From NCBI GenBank assembly GCA_907163375.1, contig CAJQUW010007562.1:154501-218500 (forward strand): a stretch of 64,000 nt of DNA. Reading direction: 5' to 3'. The notes beneath the pieces were generated by a model that worked only from the letters and a program-made list of their open reading frames with translations, ran no database searches and had not been told where the DNA came from. A program made the position numbers and the translations under genes. Position 1 is the first letter of the stretch; each line of letters opens with the position of its first letter. Positions 58,401-63,930 of this stretch are shown one piece after another. The stretch comes from Prostheceraeus crozeri (lineage: Eukaryota; Platyhelminthes; Polycladida; Euryleptidae).

Positions 58401-59534
58401 ACAATAACTTCCACAGCTGCCAAGTCTCAGTCCCAGACAGGTGGTGTCTGCACGAATGCGACAACCGAATTGACAAAGACCAAATCAGCGAATCGACTGT
58501 ACCTTCCTACCTGTTGGATTTGGCATTGCTTGTGGCCTGTTTAGAAAAATACTTTTACGAAGGGCTGACTCTTGTCACTTTTTGCAAAACAATGTGCAAC
58601 ATTGCTTTCTTTGTTTGCTGTGTGGACTGAGTCACCACTTGACGGTTAATGCTGTGTTTTCTTGGGGATGAAGCCATCTGATTGGATCAATTGAAGACTT
58701 ATGTCACTTTTCGATGGCTCAGTTGGTCGAGCGTTGGCCTAGAATGCCAGAGGTCGGTGGTTCAAATCCACTGAGACGCGCAGTTATCTTCCGTCTGCAA
58801 ATCAATCATTCAACGAAACGCTTTTACTCATCTGTATATGTCTATGACTCACACGAATACTACTCATGAATTTTTTAATAGTAATAGAGGGAGCATTTAA
58901 GTAGTCATTTTTGCGCATTTTCCTAATATTTTCCATTTATGGGTATCTGCAACTCGCCCTTCTTTATAATCACATTTGAAGCTACTTGGAACTGTAACAT
59001 TAGAATGACTACTACAAAGTTCACACGCTAAATAAGTTGTACCGCAAATTTCAGGAGCGATATCTTAGAAGTTACGGAGGGGGAGGGGCGCATGCACCTC
59101 CCGAGATACGACTCAGGGTTCTGCAGCATTGGATCACTCACCCACGGCACGTAATATCAGGTTGACGGCAGGTTGCCAGCACGGAGAGACCTGGCGGAGA
59201 GAATGATGGCCAGTGACCCGTACTTGACGCAACGAGTTCGGAGGACGGACACAAAACTCGGAGCGGAATTCCTGACGATTTGCCGACAAGTGAACGACAC
59301 ATGACGAAGGACTATCTGCTTGTAGCTGAAGACGACCATTGGGAGTGACGACAACACTGTTCTTGCTAACGGGCCAGCGGACTGTCTCTGCTACGGCCTC
59401 GTTCTCTTCGTCTTCCAACAGCGAGCAGAGAAACGGCCGTTCAGCAAACATGTTCCGGAACTGGAGAGCTTCGCGGACCTTGGAACGGAAGGCACTTGTG
59501 GCAAAATCGCTTTTCTGTTGAACTCTCCGAAGTC
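19314..59534 (-). CDS. C5orf34: C5orf34 homologue, partial at N-terminus
   Basis: Six - strand exons: 59142-59534, 57791-58063, 54875-55728, 53131-53363, 36372-36502 and 19314-19480. All have AG/GT borders, and phases agree at every join. About 683 residues are encoded, against about 640 in human. Homology by recall: VQQKSDFATSAF, REALQFRNMFAERPFL and VRWP match the human N-terminal domain; FHRFDVS, YRLHPPPHLSVEIFPGDGT and FFTHFIPTIIEGS match the middle; VPGVGTFSAGAHGRIHILFV, then YINSAQEWIDW, match the C-terminal domain; the last exon has a short helical end. The family is conserved in animals and its function is unknown to me. Exon 54875-55728 is expanded by low-complexity repeats. The gene covers about 40 kb, and its N-terminal exon(s) were not found. 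Confidence 0.9.
19506..19840. repeat. 35-bp minisatellite, about 9.5 copies
   Basis: Nearly identical 35-bp units anchored on GATATCCACCAATCAACATC (19509, 19544 and onward). The last unit is interrupted at 19840 by the element 19841-20942 and resumes at 20943. Confidence 0.97.
19841..20942. mobile_element. Non-autonomous hAT-like element
   Basis: Inverted termini TAGGGATCGACCG and CGGTCGATCCTTA, flanked by the 8-bp target duplication CCATCAAC (19833-19840 and 20943-20950). Subterminal regions repeat GCCCGTGCCCG-type blocks. The interior is AT-rich with no transposase. An 8-bp duplication and such termini fit hAT. Confidence 0.88.
21299..22200 (-). mobile_element. TIR element with 5-bp duplication and coiled-coil ORF fragment
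   Basis: Termini CAGGGTGTATA and TATACACCCTG, flanked by TCTAA on both sides (21294-21298 and 22201-22205). On the - strand at about 21670-21790 a frame encodes KRAAQELALKEAEIKKRRME, then LMVLEEEVIVLRKK and a stop: a charged coiled-coil end of the kind seen in Myb/SANT-like transposon proteins. Further upstream on the - strand is a cysteine-rich stretch, QPCDGDRCQTCEC. Superfamily uncertain. Confidence 0.7.
22201..25404. other. Intronic sequence without supported features
   Basis: Several 60-80 codon frames (22330, 22912, 23000, 24182 -, 25171 -) show no motif, splice context or repeat match. Confidence 0.4.
25405..26700 (-). mobile_element. LINE reverse-transcriptase fragment
   Basis: Reading the - strand, RT landmarks appear in order: SGIVQGSALGLMLF (the usual GVPQGSxLGPLLF) and ADDIEL (the YADD box), near 26400-26530. 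SWSNLNGLRLNEAKGK and IKDLGVYVS follow near 26090-26230. Stops and shifts break the frame. An (AAT)n tail at about 25408-25430 marks the 3' end. Confidence 0.88.
27500..28160 (+). mobile_element. LINE ORF2 C-terminal region
   Basis: Two overlapping frames give EFCYLGDVLSCDAGAEKA, then SVLLYGAETWPLTQ, RRLRWFGHVRRAEE and GRPKKTWRSCVQEDL. This is the characteristic end of one LINE group that recurs at 32855, 36610, 42910, 51785 and 62257. A frameshift lies near 27740. Confidence 0.9.
28491..28553 (+). repeat. 63-bp dispersed direct repeat, copy 1
   Basis: Matches 29391-29455 with small differences, starting CTGAATCTTTTGATATAAAA. The copies flank the LINE pieces at 28560 and 29030. Confidence 0.75.
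28560..28850 (+). mobile_element. LINE C-terminal fragment of a second family
   Basis: The + strand translation, with in-frame stops, gives YQDLKIEVQKLWKIKAKV, then ARxxxTSSDALWISL-like sequence. This fits the KYQDLKxEVQKxWKxKAKVIP ending common in another invertebrate LINE group. An A-rich tail follows at 28817-28850. Confidence 0.7.
29030..29390 (-). mobile_element. LINE 3' fragment
   Basis: The - strand frame 29024-29284 encodes LKLAYCGIMRSIIEYASPLF, then RLEMLQSRYHRLMCGR, a post-RT region. Heavily truncated. Confidence 0.8.
29391..29455 (+). repeat. 63-bp dispersed direct repeat, copy 2
   Basis: Second copy of 28491-28553. Confidence 0.75.
29456..32083. other. Intronic sequence, unassigned frames
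   Basis: Frames at 29681-29968 and 29965-30174 (+), 30839-31111 (-) and 31676-31888 (-) are not recognisable. A splice-flanked 42-codon frame on the + strand near 31507-31632 is noted as a finding. Confidence 0.4.
32084..32378 (+). repeat. tRNA-derived SINE, copy C, with duplicated head
   Basis: The head (TCTCCGTGGCACAGTGG to AGGTCGAGCCCCG) occurs twice, about 102 bp apart (32087 and 32187). The second head continues into a full body with GTCTGACTATGTCAGCACCG and the 3' end GTGACGTAAAAGCTTC. A box TGGCACAGTGG and B box GGTCGAGCCCC are clear. Confidence 0.88.
32855..33735 (-). mobile_element. LINE fragment with zinc finger between RT and C-terminal region
   Basis: On the - strand: SKGLKVNIQKTKMLISG (end of the RT palm), then a cysteine/histidine module (CGVCGRGVGANSILCQSC, then WCHKRC and CSVC), VKEFCYLGDVLSCKGGSERA, RPVLLYGDESWTLTQ, RRLRWFGHVKRRTEE and RPRGRPRRSW. 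The 3' tail reads AAAGTAAGTAAG. Frame changes are present near 33175 and 33475. Confidence 0.9.
34499..35157. mobile_element. Non-autonomous TIR element with 8-bp duplication
   Basis: Flanked by GCCAAGAT at 34491-34498 and 35158-35165. Termini CATAGGCGTACGGGC and the complement of CATAAGCGTCCGGGC, followed inward by a G-run/C-run (GGGGGGCTG). The 8-bp duplication and the GGCGTACGGGC start fit a hAT-like MITE. The interior is non-coding. Confidence 0.85.
36372..36502 (-). CDS. C5orf34: C5orf34 exon: C-terminal domain end
   Basis: Acceptor CATGTGTTTCAG and donor GTGAGT. The first base completes the arginine codon split at 53131. It encodes YINSAQEWIDWVNASRDE, then ELKKIECFN, matching the human region with RYVTTVTSW and ELEKIQKFN. 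The exon lies alone between two introns of nearly 17 kb. Confidence 0.88.
36610..36830 (+). mobile_element. Small LINE C-terminal fragment
   Basis: The + strand frame encodes KLRGRPKKRWCDNVE, then a basic tail with a stop at 36850. This is the RGRPKKxW ending of the same LINE group as 27500 and 32855. Confidence 0.6.
36897..38005 (-). mobile_element. Penelope-like element, left arm of inverted pair
   Basis: The - strand frame 37055-37753 (232 codons) encodes the post-RT region and a GIY-YIG endonuclease: VVYSYACEVDPRTTYIGRTL, then HLNARIKEHSQ. The coding region is nearly identical to the right arm, 38015-39310. Compared with that arm it lacks roughly 180 bp of RT core, joined at about 37942. 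The outer end matches 39250-39310 inverted. Confidence 0.92.
38015..39310 (+). mobile_element. Penelope-like element, right arm of inverted pair
   Basis: Starts with the RT core: SMGSPLAPTLSNLFMGELET, then YVRCVDDILAIFEDD (YxDD box, here CVDD). The frame is broken at about 38348 and 38690. It continues into the connector and the GIY-YIG segment TTYTGRTLRHLNARIKEHSQ. Near its end is a hairpin, GATAGTCAAATGG/CCATTTGACTATC (about 39209-39252). The 5' part of the RT is missing. Confidence 0.92.
39652..39824 (-). repeat. tRNA-derived SINE, copy D
   Basis: The - strand head reads TCTCCGTGGCACAGTGG with B box GGTCGAGCCCC. The tail ends GTGACGTAAAAGCTTT. Confidence 0.85.
40710..42408 (+). mobile_element. 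Tc1-type (DD34E) transposon, inactivated
   Basis: Termini CAGTGTCGCCAGAAATATTA and the inverted CAGTGTCGGCGGAAATATTG, flanked by TA (40708-40709, 42409-42410). The transposase is spread over several frames: N-terminal helix-turn-helix region at 40968-41205 (KEEGYSNEAISRRLKVAKET), then frameshift, LFSDEST, VMVWGCFS, HDSAP, WPGNSPDLNPTENLW. The D in HDSAP and the E in TENLW are 34 residues apart after a one-base correction, the Tc1 spacing. A stop after VELNY and several shifts make it dead. A 299-bp segment is duplicated at its 3' end. Confidence 0.95.
41781..42378 (+). repeat. Perfect 299-bp tandem duplication inside the Tc1-type element
   Basis: 41781-42079 and 42080-42378 appear identical, both starting GACAGTTGAAGGTTCGTGTT. 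The duplicated unit covers the end of the transposase frame after the last acidic residue plus most of the 3' non-coding region. Confidence 0.95.
42910..43307 (+). mobile_element. 5'-truncated LINE with 15-bp target duplication
   Basis: Flanked by TATAGCATTTTGATG at 42895-42909 and 43308-43322. It encodes, with a frameshift near 43110, RRNEEIRSMMGVESVEQCL, RERLRWFGHVMRRSEE and KKRGRPKKTWLECVRNDM. It ends with a (TGAG)n tail. A clear target-primed insertion. Confidence 0.93.
44188..45354. mobile_element. TIR element with 6-bp duplication
   Basis: Starts CAGGGTCCCCGCGC and ends GCGCGGGGGGACCCTG, flanked by GTTTTG on both sides (44182-44187 and 45355-45360). Subterminal TTAAGGGC/GCCCTTAA motifs are repeated many times at the right end. 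The interior is AT-rich and non-coding, with a small palindrome around 44935-44972. Confidence 0.85.
45500..46905 (-). mobile_element. Second Penelope-like element, different family
   Basis: The - strand frames 46169-46705 and 45609-46067 encode the RT: CSFDKGNGLAIVN, GRLYGTVKVHKDNKPMRPIL, STIGCASYNLVKLLDNLIKP, MDGVSMGSPLAPTLANLF and YYARYIDDCICVFDD (YIDD box). A frameshift between about 46070 and 46168 separates them. The connector continues to about 45510 with stops. No GIY-YIG domain is present, so it is truncated at the 3' end. CCGAAAACGTCGG near 46960 resembles upstream sequence of such elements. Confidence 0.9.
47208..48235. mobile_element. Foldback element with 330-bp inverted arms
   Basis: Arms 47208-47543 and about 47910-48235 are inverted copies, with ends TGCAATTAATGAATAAAGGA and its complement. 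The spacer is A-rich and contains a diverged direct copy of part of the left arm (47562-47670 against 47432-47543). The frames 47252-47482 (-) and 47970-48200 (+) are the same sequence in the two arms and are unlikely to be genes. Confidence 0.9.
49260..49520 (-). mobile_element. LINE 3' terminal fragment
   Basis: The - strand frame gives RERVCTTRRSETLSIRASQL, then WNQLPQT, the C-terminal end typical of CR1/L2-like ORF2 proteins. Confidence 0.75.
49691..49909 (-). repeat. tRNA-derived SINE, copy E, with A-rich tail
   Basis: The - strand head has TGTCCGTGGCACAGTGG and B box GGTCGAACCC. The body ends in GTGACGTAAAATCCG followed by an A-run (T-run at 49701-49716 on the + strand), the expected 3' tail. 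Confidence 0.87.
51785..52494 (-). mobile_element. LINE ORF2 C-terminal region, long open frame
   Basis: The 228-codon - strand frame 51808-52494 is the best preserved copy of this LINE ending: SFCYLGEVIDSCGGVESAV, ACVRQAMIHGCESWPLLVNH, RRQRLRWFGHVRRKSESEW, GRQRKTWRDVIAEDL. The 3' tail is (TGAG)n (51797-51810 on the + strand reads CACTCACTCACTCA). Confidence 0.92.
53131..53363 (-). CDS. C5orf34: C5orf34 exon: start of C-terminal domain
   Basis: Acceptor GTTTCCTTTGCAG and donor GTGAGT. It encodes VPGVGTFSAGAHGRIHILFV, DRVSLDM, IGYVRLFTREAKFETISIHD and HFYHR, which align in order with the human stretch IPSVGRF, HAIFLDGITL and EQLIQIEHP. Starts on a codon boundary and ends two bases into an arginine codon. 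Confidence 0.92.
53364..54874 (-). other. C5orf34 intron with MITE
   Basis: About 1.5 kb, dominated by the TTAA-adjacent repeat listed at 53906. Confidence 0.7.
53906..54842. mobile_element. MITE-like repeats with CCCTCTGAGACCTGAGGGG ends
   Basis: The terminus CCCTCTGAGACCTGAGGGG, followed by GGTCCAGTGGACCCC (itself palindromic), occurs at 53906 and 54633, and inverted at about 54810-54842. The first copy directly follows TTAA (53902-53905), the target used by piggyBac-type elements. The right-hand TTAA is not preserved. Either one element of 937 bp or an older one plus a 210-bp copy. Confidence 0.65.
54875..55728 (-). CDS. C5orf34: C5orf34 exon with repeat-expanded insert
   Basis: Acceptor GTTTCTTTCAG and donor GTAAGG. 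The N-terminal third is conserved: FFTHFIPTIIEGSEELPVV, then a segment with DYHLGRVLAFGSRLAEYLSE and CCWRAS that follows the human order. From about residue 95 of the exon the sequence is hydrophilic and rich in E, R, S and G, with GSEGKDNNLSRN present twice and a matching 99-bp DNA repeat. Human C5orf34 has only a short linker here. It ends with HRRILETQE at the splice site. Confidence 0.9.
55903..56747. mobile_element. TIR element with CAGGGTGGCCAGG ends
   Basis: CAGGGTGGCCAGG at the left and CCTGGCCACCCTG at about 56735-56747 form perfect 13-bp inverted repeats. The interior has a GC-rich block (56200-56470) and GGCT microsatellite at 56190. Target duplications are not evident. Confidence 0.75.
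57190..57410 (+). repeat. tRNA-containing repeat, unit 1
   Basis: About 220 bp, repeated at 57488-57700 with few differences and inverted at about 60465-60680. It centres on the tRNA-like sequence at 57286. Confidence 0.85.
57286..57359 (+). tRNA. tRNA-like sequence, anticodon AGT (Thr-like)
   Basis: D arm GCTC..GAGC, anticodon stem CAGGT/ACCTT (first pair mismatched) with loop CTAGTTA, T arm GTAGG-TTCGAAT-CCTAC, acceptor GTGGCT/AGCCGC of six pairs. One extra base lies between acceptor and D arm. These defects and the repeated setting suggest a pseudogene or SINE head rather than a working tRNA. Confidence 0.6.
57488..57700 (+). repeat. tRNA-containing repeat, unit 2
   Basis: Direct copy of 57190-57410, separated by about 80 bp of sequence (GACATCGCTTAAGATGC..) that is also present beside the inverted copy near 60650. 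Confidence 0.85.
57583..57656 (+). tRNA. tRNA-like sequence, second copy, anticodon AGT
   Basis: Identical over the tRNA-like region to 57286-57359, with the same stem defect. Confidence 0.6.
57791..58063 (-). CDS. C5orf34: C5orf34 exon: middle region
   Basis: Acceptor TTTTCGCCAG and donor GTCAGT. It encodes LPLRCPRQHFHRFDVS, then a serine/glycine linker, RLVKVLCLEGILYRLHPPP and LSVEIFPGDGTLLVSNNLSG. This follows the human order PHLHRWNF, ELVKMVWYKGVTYRL and SIEIYSGDGSVF. Both ends agree in phase with the neighbouring exons. Confidence 0.93.
58064..59141 (-). other. C5orf34 intron
   Basis: About 1.1 kb. One tRNA-like remnant at 58706. The 80-codon + strand frame 58388-58630 has no recognised features. 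Confidence 0.65.
58706..58783 (+). tRNA. tRNA-like remnant, anticodon AGA (Ser-like)
   Basis: D arm GCTC..GAGC, anticodon stem TTGGC/GCCAG with loop CTAGAAT, T arm GGTGG-TTCAAAT-CCACT. No acceptor stem can be formed, and it lacks the long variable arm of a true tRNA-Ser, so it is a pseudogene or SINE head. Confidence 0.55.
59142..59534 (-). CDS. C5orf34: C5orf34 exon: N-terminal domain
   Basis: Acceptor GCTCTGATTGTAG and donor GTGAGT. It encodes LRRVQQKSDFATSAFRSKV, REALQFRNMFAERPFL, AVAETVRWP, VVHLSANRQEFRSEFCV, then QVSPCWQPAVNLIL. This matches the human stretch ERIRQRTHFVISTYR, RALDFRN, EVRWP and EFTVHFLC. It begins two bases into frame, so at least one upstream exon exists. Confidence 0.93.
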
Positions 59535-59760
59535 CTACAATCAGAGCAACAAAGTTAACATCAAGATTCACTATCAAGGTTTTCCATACCCTCCCTCAGG
59601 CATCATACAGGAGTGCTGAGTTGACGAGGATTTGCCATTTACCGAGCTCTAGCACACTGCCAGTCACTCTATCCCTACCTAGAGATTCTCGTAGATGGTG
59701 AGGCCATTCTCTGTTGAAGAATGGAAACTAAAGAATTAAAGATTTTGTTTATCTGCTTCG

Positions 59761-60025
59761 GTTTGCTAGAAGTGTGATTGATTCGAAATTGACGGCACAT
59801 CGAGGAACCTATTAAGTGGGCAAGAAGGAAATTCTTACACCTTACAGAGATAGGGGAAAGTCGTGCGTCGCTTGCGGATTAATGTGAGTTCCAGCAAAGT
59901 ACTTCGATTGCCAAAATTCCTTCAGATTCGAAGAATTTAGATCATTGCGCACAAGTTTTCTCCATAATGCTGGCCCTTCCGATCATTATTAAAGAAAGTA
60001 GCAGGCGTACGAAAATTAGTTCACT
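59761..60025 (+). repeat. Dispersed repeat, copy 2 (partner at 2380)
   Basis: Direct-orientation match to 2380-2645. Confidence 0.75.
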
Positions 60026-60464
60026 TGATGATTTCACCATCCTCTCCTCGGCATTGCTCACTGTATAGTGCATACACTGAATCGAAGCCAGGCATCAATG
60101 TGTGCTTTAGTATCTGCGAAGTGATATCACAGCACGCATGCATCTCTCACTGGCTGTGGTGTCCTCTGCTGACAGCTTATTGTTTGCCATTTCCAATAGC
60201 AAGCGATACACGAATTATCCATTCGAGAAGGAGCAAGTTGTCTAATTCTGTGATGTGCCATTTCGATATTAAGGTTAGATGCAATTCTTCCTTTCTAGGA
60301 AACCGAAGCGCGCGCAGATGAATCGAATTCTGTGATGGAAACAGTCCGATTTTCATTTATTCTATTTAGAAAAGCAGCAAGTATTGGTGGTGCAACTCAG
60401 ACGGAATGTCAGCAAGGGTAATCACAAATTAATTGCAATAAACAATAGAATGAAATGAAATAAA
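60026..60464. other. No gene seen upstream of C5orf34 exon
   Basis: A 98-codon + strand frame (60025-60321) opposes the C5orf34 strand and shows no motif. No exon for the missing C5orf34 N-terminus was found here. Confidence 0.45.
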
Positions 60465-60680
60465 CGATTAATCAAATTGACATGCAGAAGATGTGCGGCT
60501 CGCAGGATTCGAACCTACGAAACCAGGTTAGCTACACCTGCGCTCTACCAACTGAGCTACAAGCCGCTTCCATGCAACCGCACCACCACACATCAATTGT
60601 CATAGAAATGATGATCAATGAATAGATATCTCGTCACTATTGTGACCGCCGACATCGATTGTCCACCAAAGCATCTTACA
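60465..60680 (-). repeat. tRNA-containing repeat, inverted copy
   Basis: Inverted match to the units at 57190 and 57488, including CAATTTGAT beside the tRNA and the GTGACCGCCGACATCG block. Confidence 0.8.
60495..60567 (-). tRNA. tRNA-like sequence, anticodon AGC (Ala-like)
   Basis: Acceptor GCGGCTT/GAGCCGC (seven pairs), D arm GCTC..GAGC, anticodon stem CAGGT/ACCTG fully paired with loop GTAGCTA, T arm GTAGG-TTCGAAT-CCTGC. The best folded of the three family members, but it still has three bases, not two, between acceptor and D arm. Possibly a tRNA-Ala, more likely a repeat of tRNA origin. Confidence 0.6.
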
Positions 60681-62197
60681 AATATGTCGTAAATACATTG
60701 CAATCAATAGGTTGCTGCAATCAAACATTACAATTAATTCACTGATTTGTGTTATAATGGGGGAAAGAGATTTAATTGACTGATGTCGCCACCACTCATA
60801 ATCGTAAGAAGAACGTCGCACCTTCAGTGATTTCAGCGCATCATTCCATTCACACCTGACCGCTTTCAGGATTCTGTTCATGAACTATTTGGTGCATAAG
60901 GCATTTATCATCTCTAGATTGAATACTTTCATGAAAATTTCTAAAACTGTATTCTTTGCTCTGTGATAGACACGTGTGATTATTCATCCATTTGTTTCAA
61001 TAATTGATTATCACCGTAAATGTGGTGCATGAGATTAAGTCTGTAAAATAATGATATGATAATCTAATCACTTAAATGTATTTGATGTGATGAGTCTACT
61101 CAAGTCATGTCCAAACTAATAATAGGCTACTCTGTGACTTGCAAAGTATGTCAGACCATGTGGCCCAATCCGTCAAATTGAAACAGCACGTGAAAAATTC
61201 AAATTTATTTTTTATGAATTTTTATGATTATTTTTTTTGATTATTTTTATGAATTTTTTTGATACTCCTGAATGTTAGCGTCACACGAAGATATCACTTC
61301 ATTGAATACCCGAGAAAGAATTTCTGCATTCGTGTTGATGTAGAGAGATGTGAACTAGGCCTTCTCAAGTCTAGACAAAGTCTCCTATAAGATGAAATGC
61401 TTATTAGTCCGCAGAAGTTGAGGGTATGATAATTTCATGACATCTGAAACTGTCGAATTAGCAGCCATCTTTAAGGAATGTCCGCAGCAAAGGGGGAGAG
61501 GGGAGTTTGGCAAATACAGACATTTGCTGCCGCAGGAAGGGGTCACGGAAGATCCAGCTGCATCCGCAGATTTCAGGACTCAGAGCCTGGAGTGATGAGC
61601 ATGATGAACGCAGTCAGTTACAGCAGTATCAATGAAATGAACACGTAACTGCCAATTCATGAGCTTCTACATTATAGCTACGTATTGATAGGTGCTCTTC
61701 ATACTCCTTACACAGACAGACTAGGAAGACGATGATTGATCAGTTCAACTACCAATAGCATCGCATCACGCTTTCTGCTAACTGCTATTGTTCAGACTTC
61801 CACCAATGAACGCTCAAAACCACTTCCCAAAGGTAAACGGCTACGTCGTCAGCAAGTGTGAAAATTAGCAGATAAGAAGCACAGATTGCTACAGAATTTG
61901 AGAATTATAGAAGCTATAGCAAATGAAAATTATTCATTATGAGGGACAATTAAACATGCTACAAGCAAAATATTTTTACTCTATATCAGGGATTATCAAA
62001 GATTAATTGAATTTCAATTAATTGATTGGAGAGGGCAATTAAATTGCAAGTAAGCTTTGTTAATCCCTAGCCCTAATACCTGTATACAGAGTGATGTCAC
62101 AACTTATACTTTACTTTCACTGTAGGCCCTATTCTCCAACTCTGTTCGATTGGACGATTCCTATAGAGGCTCCACATCAACGTAGTGTTATACATTA
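60681..62197. other. Mostly featureless; candidate first C5orf34 exon discussed separately
   Basis: AT-rich, with a low-complexity TTTATGA stretch at 61203-61262. A weak - strand candidate for the missing C5orf34 N-terminus lies near 61480-61560. Confidence 0.4.
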
Positions 62198-62908
62198 CAG
62201 TCGAAGCTTGTTAATTCGGACACGGATAATCAAGACTTCGGTTAATTAAGATCATAATAAGGTCTTGTGATGCCACAAAAAGTATTCAGGGCTGCGCTAC
62301 GCACCCTCAATGGAGGTCAAAGTCTTGTGGAAAGTGCGTAAATGGAAACTCTCCAGACGACTGACTGCCTGGAGATCAACGGCATGACACTGCAAGAAGT
62401 CCAAGAGTTTCGTTACCGTAGGAATGTCCTCGACATGGAAGCCGGAGCGGAAAGGGCAGTCAGAGCTCGCGTTGCACATGTAAAGTTGAAGGACAAAGTG
62501 TCAAGTGAAGAAGTGGCAAGACTATGTGGCCTACCCGAACTGCCTATTCGCCTACGCCAGAAACGCTTGCGGTGGTTCGGACATGTATAGATAGCAACCG
62601 ACAACATCATCTATTGGTTGACGGTCGCCCTCCACGAGGAAGACCGAAGAAAACGTGCTATGTCAAGGTGGACACTACGCTGGATCGTAATGCATGGGAA
62701 AAAGTCATCGCAGCAACGTGCAACACTGGTGGAATCGGGAAGAACAGACGAGAATCGAAAAACTGAAGTTAAAGTAAGTTAATTAAGATCATACGGCCGT
62801 GGCATTTTTGTATATTTGGTAGATATAAGTTGCTGTTCAATTAAGACTTTCGATAATTGAGACATTGAAAGCCTGGCATTTATGGTCTTAATTACCGAGC
62901 TTTGACTG
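62198..62908. mobile_element. TA-flanked TIR element interrupted by a LINE fragment
   Basis: Ends CAGTCGAAGCTTGTTAATTC and the inverted CAGTCAAAGCTCGGTAATTA, flanked by TA. The repeated TTAATTAAGACC-like motifs fit Tc1/pogo-type MITEs. About 190 bp once the LINE insertion at 62257-62778 is removed. Confidence 0.82.
62257..62778 (+). mobile_element. 5'-truncated LINE with 15-bp target duplication
   Basis: Flanked by TTAATTAAGATCATA at 62242-62256 and 62779-62793. It encodes LQEVQEFRYRRNVLDMEAGA, RQKRLRWFGHV and RPPRGRPKKTCYVKVD, the same LINE group as 27500. The middle of the usual C-terminal region is deleted and the frame shifts near 62590. The 3' tail is GTTAAAGTAAG. Confidence 0.93.
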
Positions 62909-62998
62909 TATATATTATGGATTCACCTGCATGTAATTCGGATTCATTTTTCAATATGGGGCCTAATTGTTAGAATAATATCGTTTGTTCATTTAGCT

Positions 62999-63439
62999 CA
63001 GGGGTTCCCAACCTCACCTATGCATATAAAAATAGCAAGAATTCAAAAATCAATACTAAAATCATACTAAAATTTAATTTCAAGTAGAAATATATGAAAT
63101 TCGTAATTTAATTACACAAAGATTTGACTAGGCGTAACTGATGCGCTCTTGTGCCATGCTCCAACATCAAACGAACTCTTTGTTTGCTTTCAATCATTAC
63201 TATGGTGGAAATCCGCATTCACATAAGTATGTGGTTGGGGTCGAGTTGGTGGTCGCTAATTAGCAACGGTTGCTTCAAGACCAGATGATGACAATCCAAT
63301 GCGGAATGCGCACAAAGTTCAGCAGTTCAACTGAACCATTAACAGGAAAGTAATTTATGTAAAATTGAATTATAGTAAATCTCCCATATTGTGCGTACCC
63401 CTCAAAATTCCTTCGCGTACCCCAGGTTGGGAGCCCCTG
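62999..63439. mobile_element. Non-autonomous hAT element, 441 bp
   Basis: Termini CAGGGGTTCCCAACCT and AGGTTGGGAGCCCCTG are typical hAT ends. The flanks ATTTAGCT (62991-62998) and ATTTGGCT (63440-63447) match at 7 of 8 bases. No coding capacity. Confidence 0.9.
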
Positions 63440-63755
63440 ATTTGGCTGATTGGTTGTTCACCGCTGCCAAATTCAATCAATTGCTTGTGATGATTCCAAT
63501 TTCAACTATCGGCTAGTTTGGACGTCTCGGATTCAGGAGAGGTACTGATCTGTCTCTGCCAGCTTTCATTGCGTCCGTTAATGGCGTTGCTAGGACAGTA
63601 TCAGAAATCGTCGACGATTTCCAGTCAGACCCTGATCTTAGTGAAGCAAAAATTCCCCGGAAATGTTGCACCTAAAGGAGAACAAATTAAATATCAGAAG
63701 ACATGGGATCTACTGTTGGTAAAGAAAGAACTTGATGCGCTTCTGAATTCCGTCT

Positions 63756-63930
63756 AATGATTCAATGCCTCCGGCCTTCACAAGGTCGAAATGATATTTC
63801 AATGCGCCTTGCTCTTGGTAACACCATGAAAAATGGCTTGCCGACTGGGAATCGAACCCAGTCTTCGAACTGCTAATACGGCATGAAAATATCATTTCGA
63901 CCTCGTGAAAGATGGAGGCATTGAATCATT
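63756..63930. mobile_element. Small hairpin element with a tRNA-like centre
   Basis: Arms of about 45 bp (63756-63800 and 63886-63930) are inverted copies starting AATGATTCAATGCCTCC. Between them, on the - strand, is a tRNA 3'-half-like sequence: T arm ACTGGG-TTCGATT-CCCAGT enclosed by a TGCCG/CGGCA stem, with no D arm. Confidence 0.8.
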
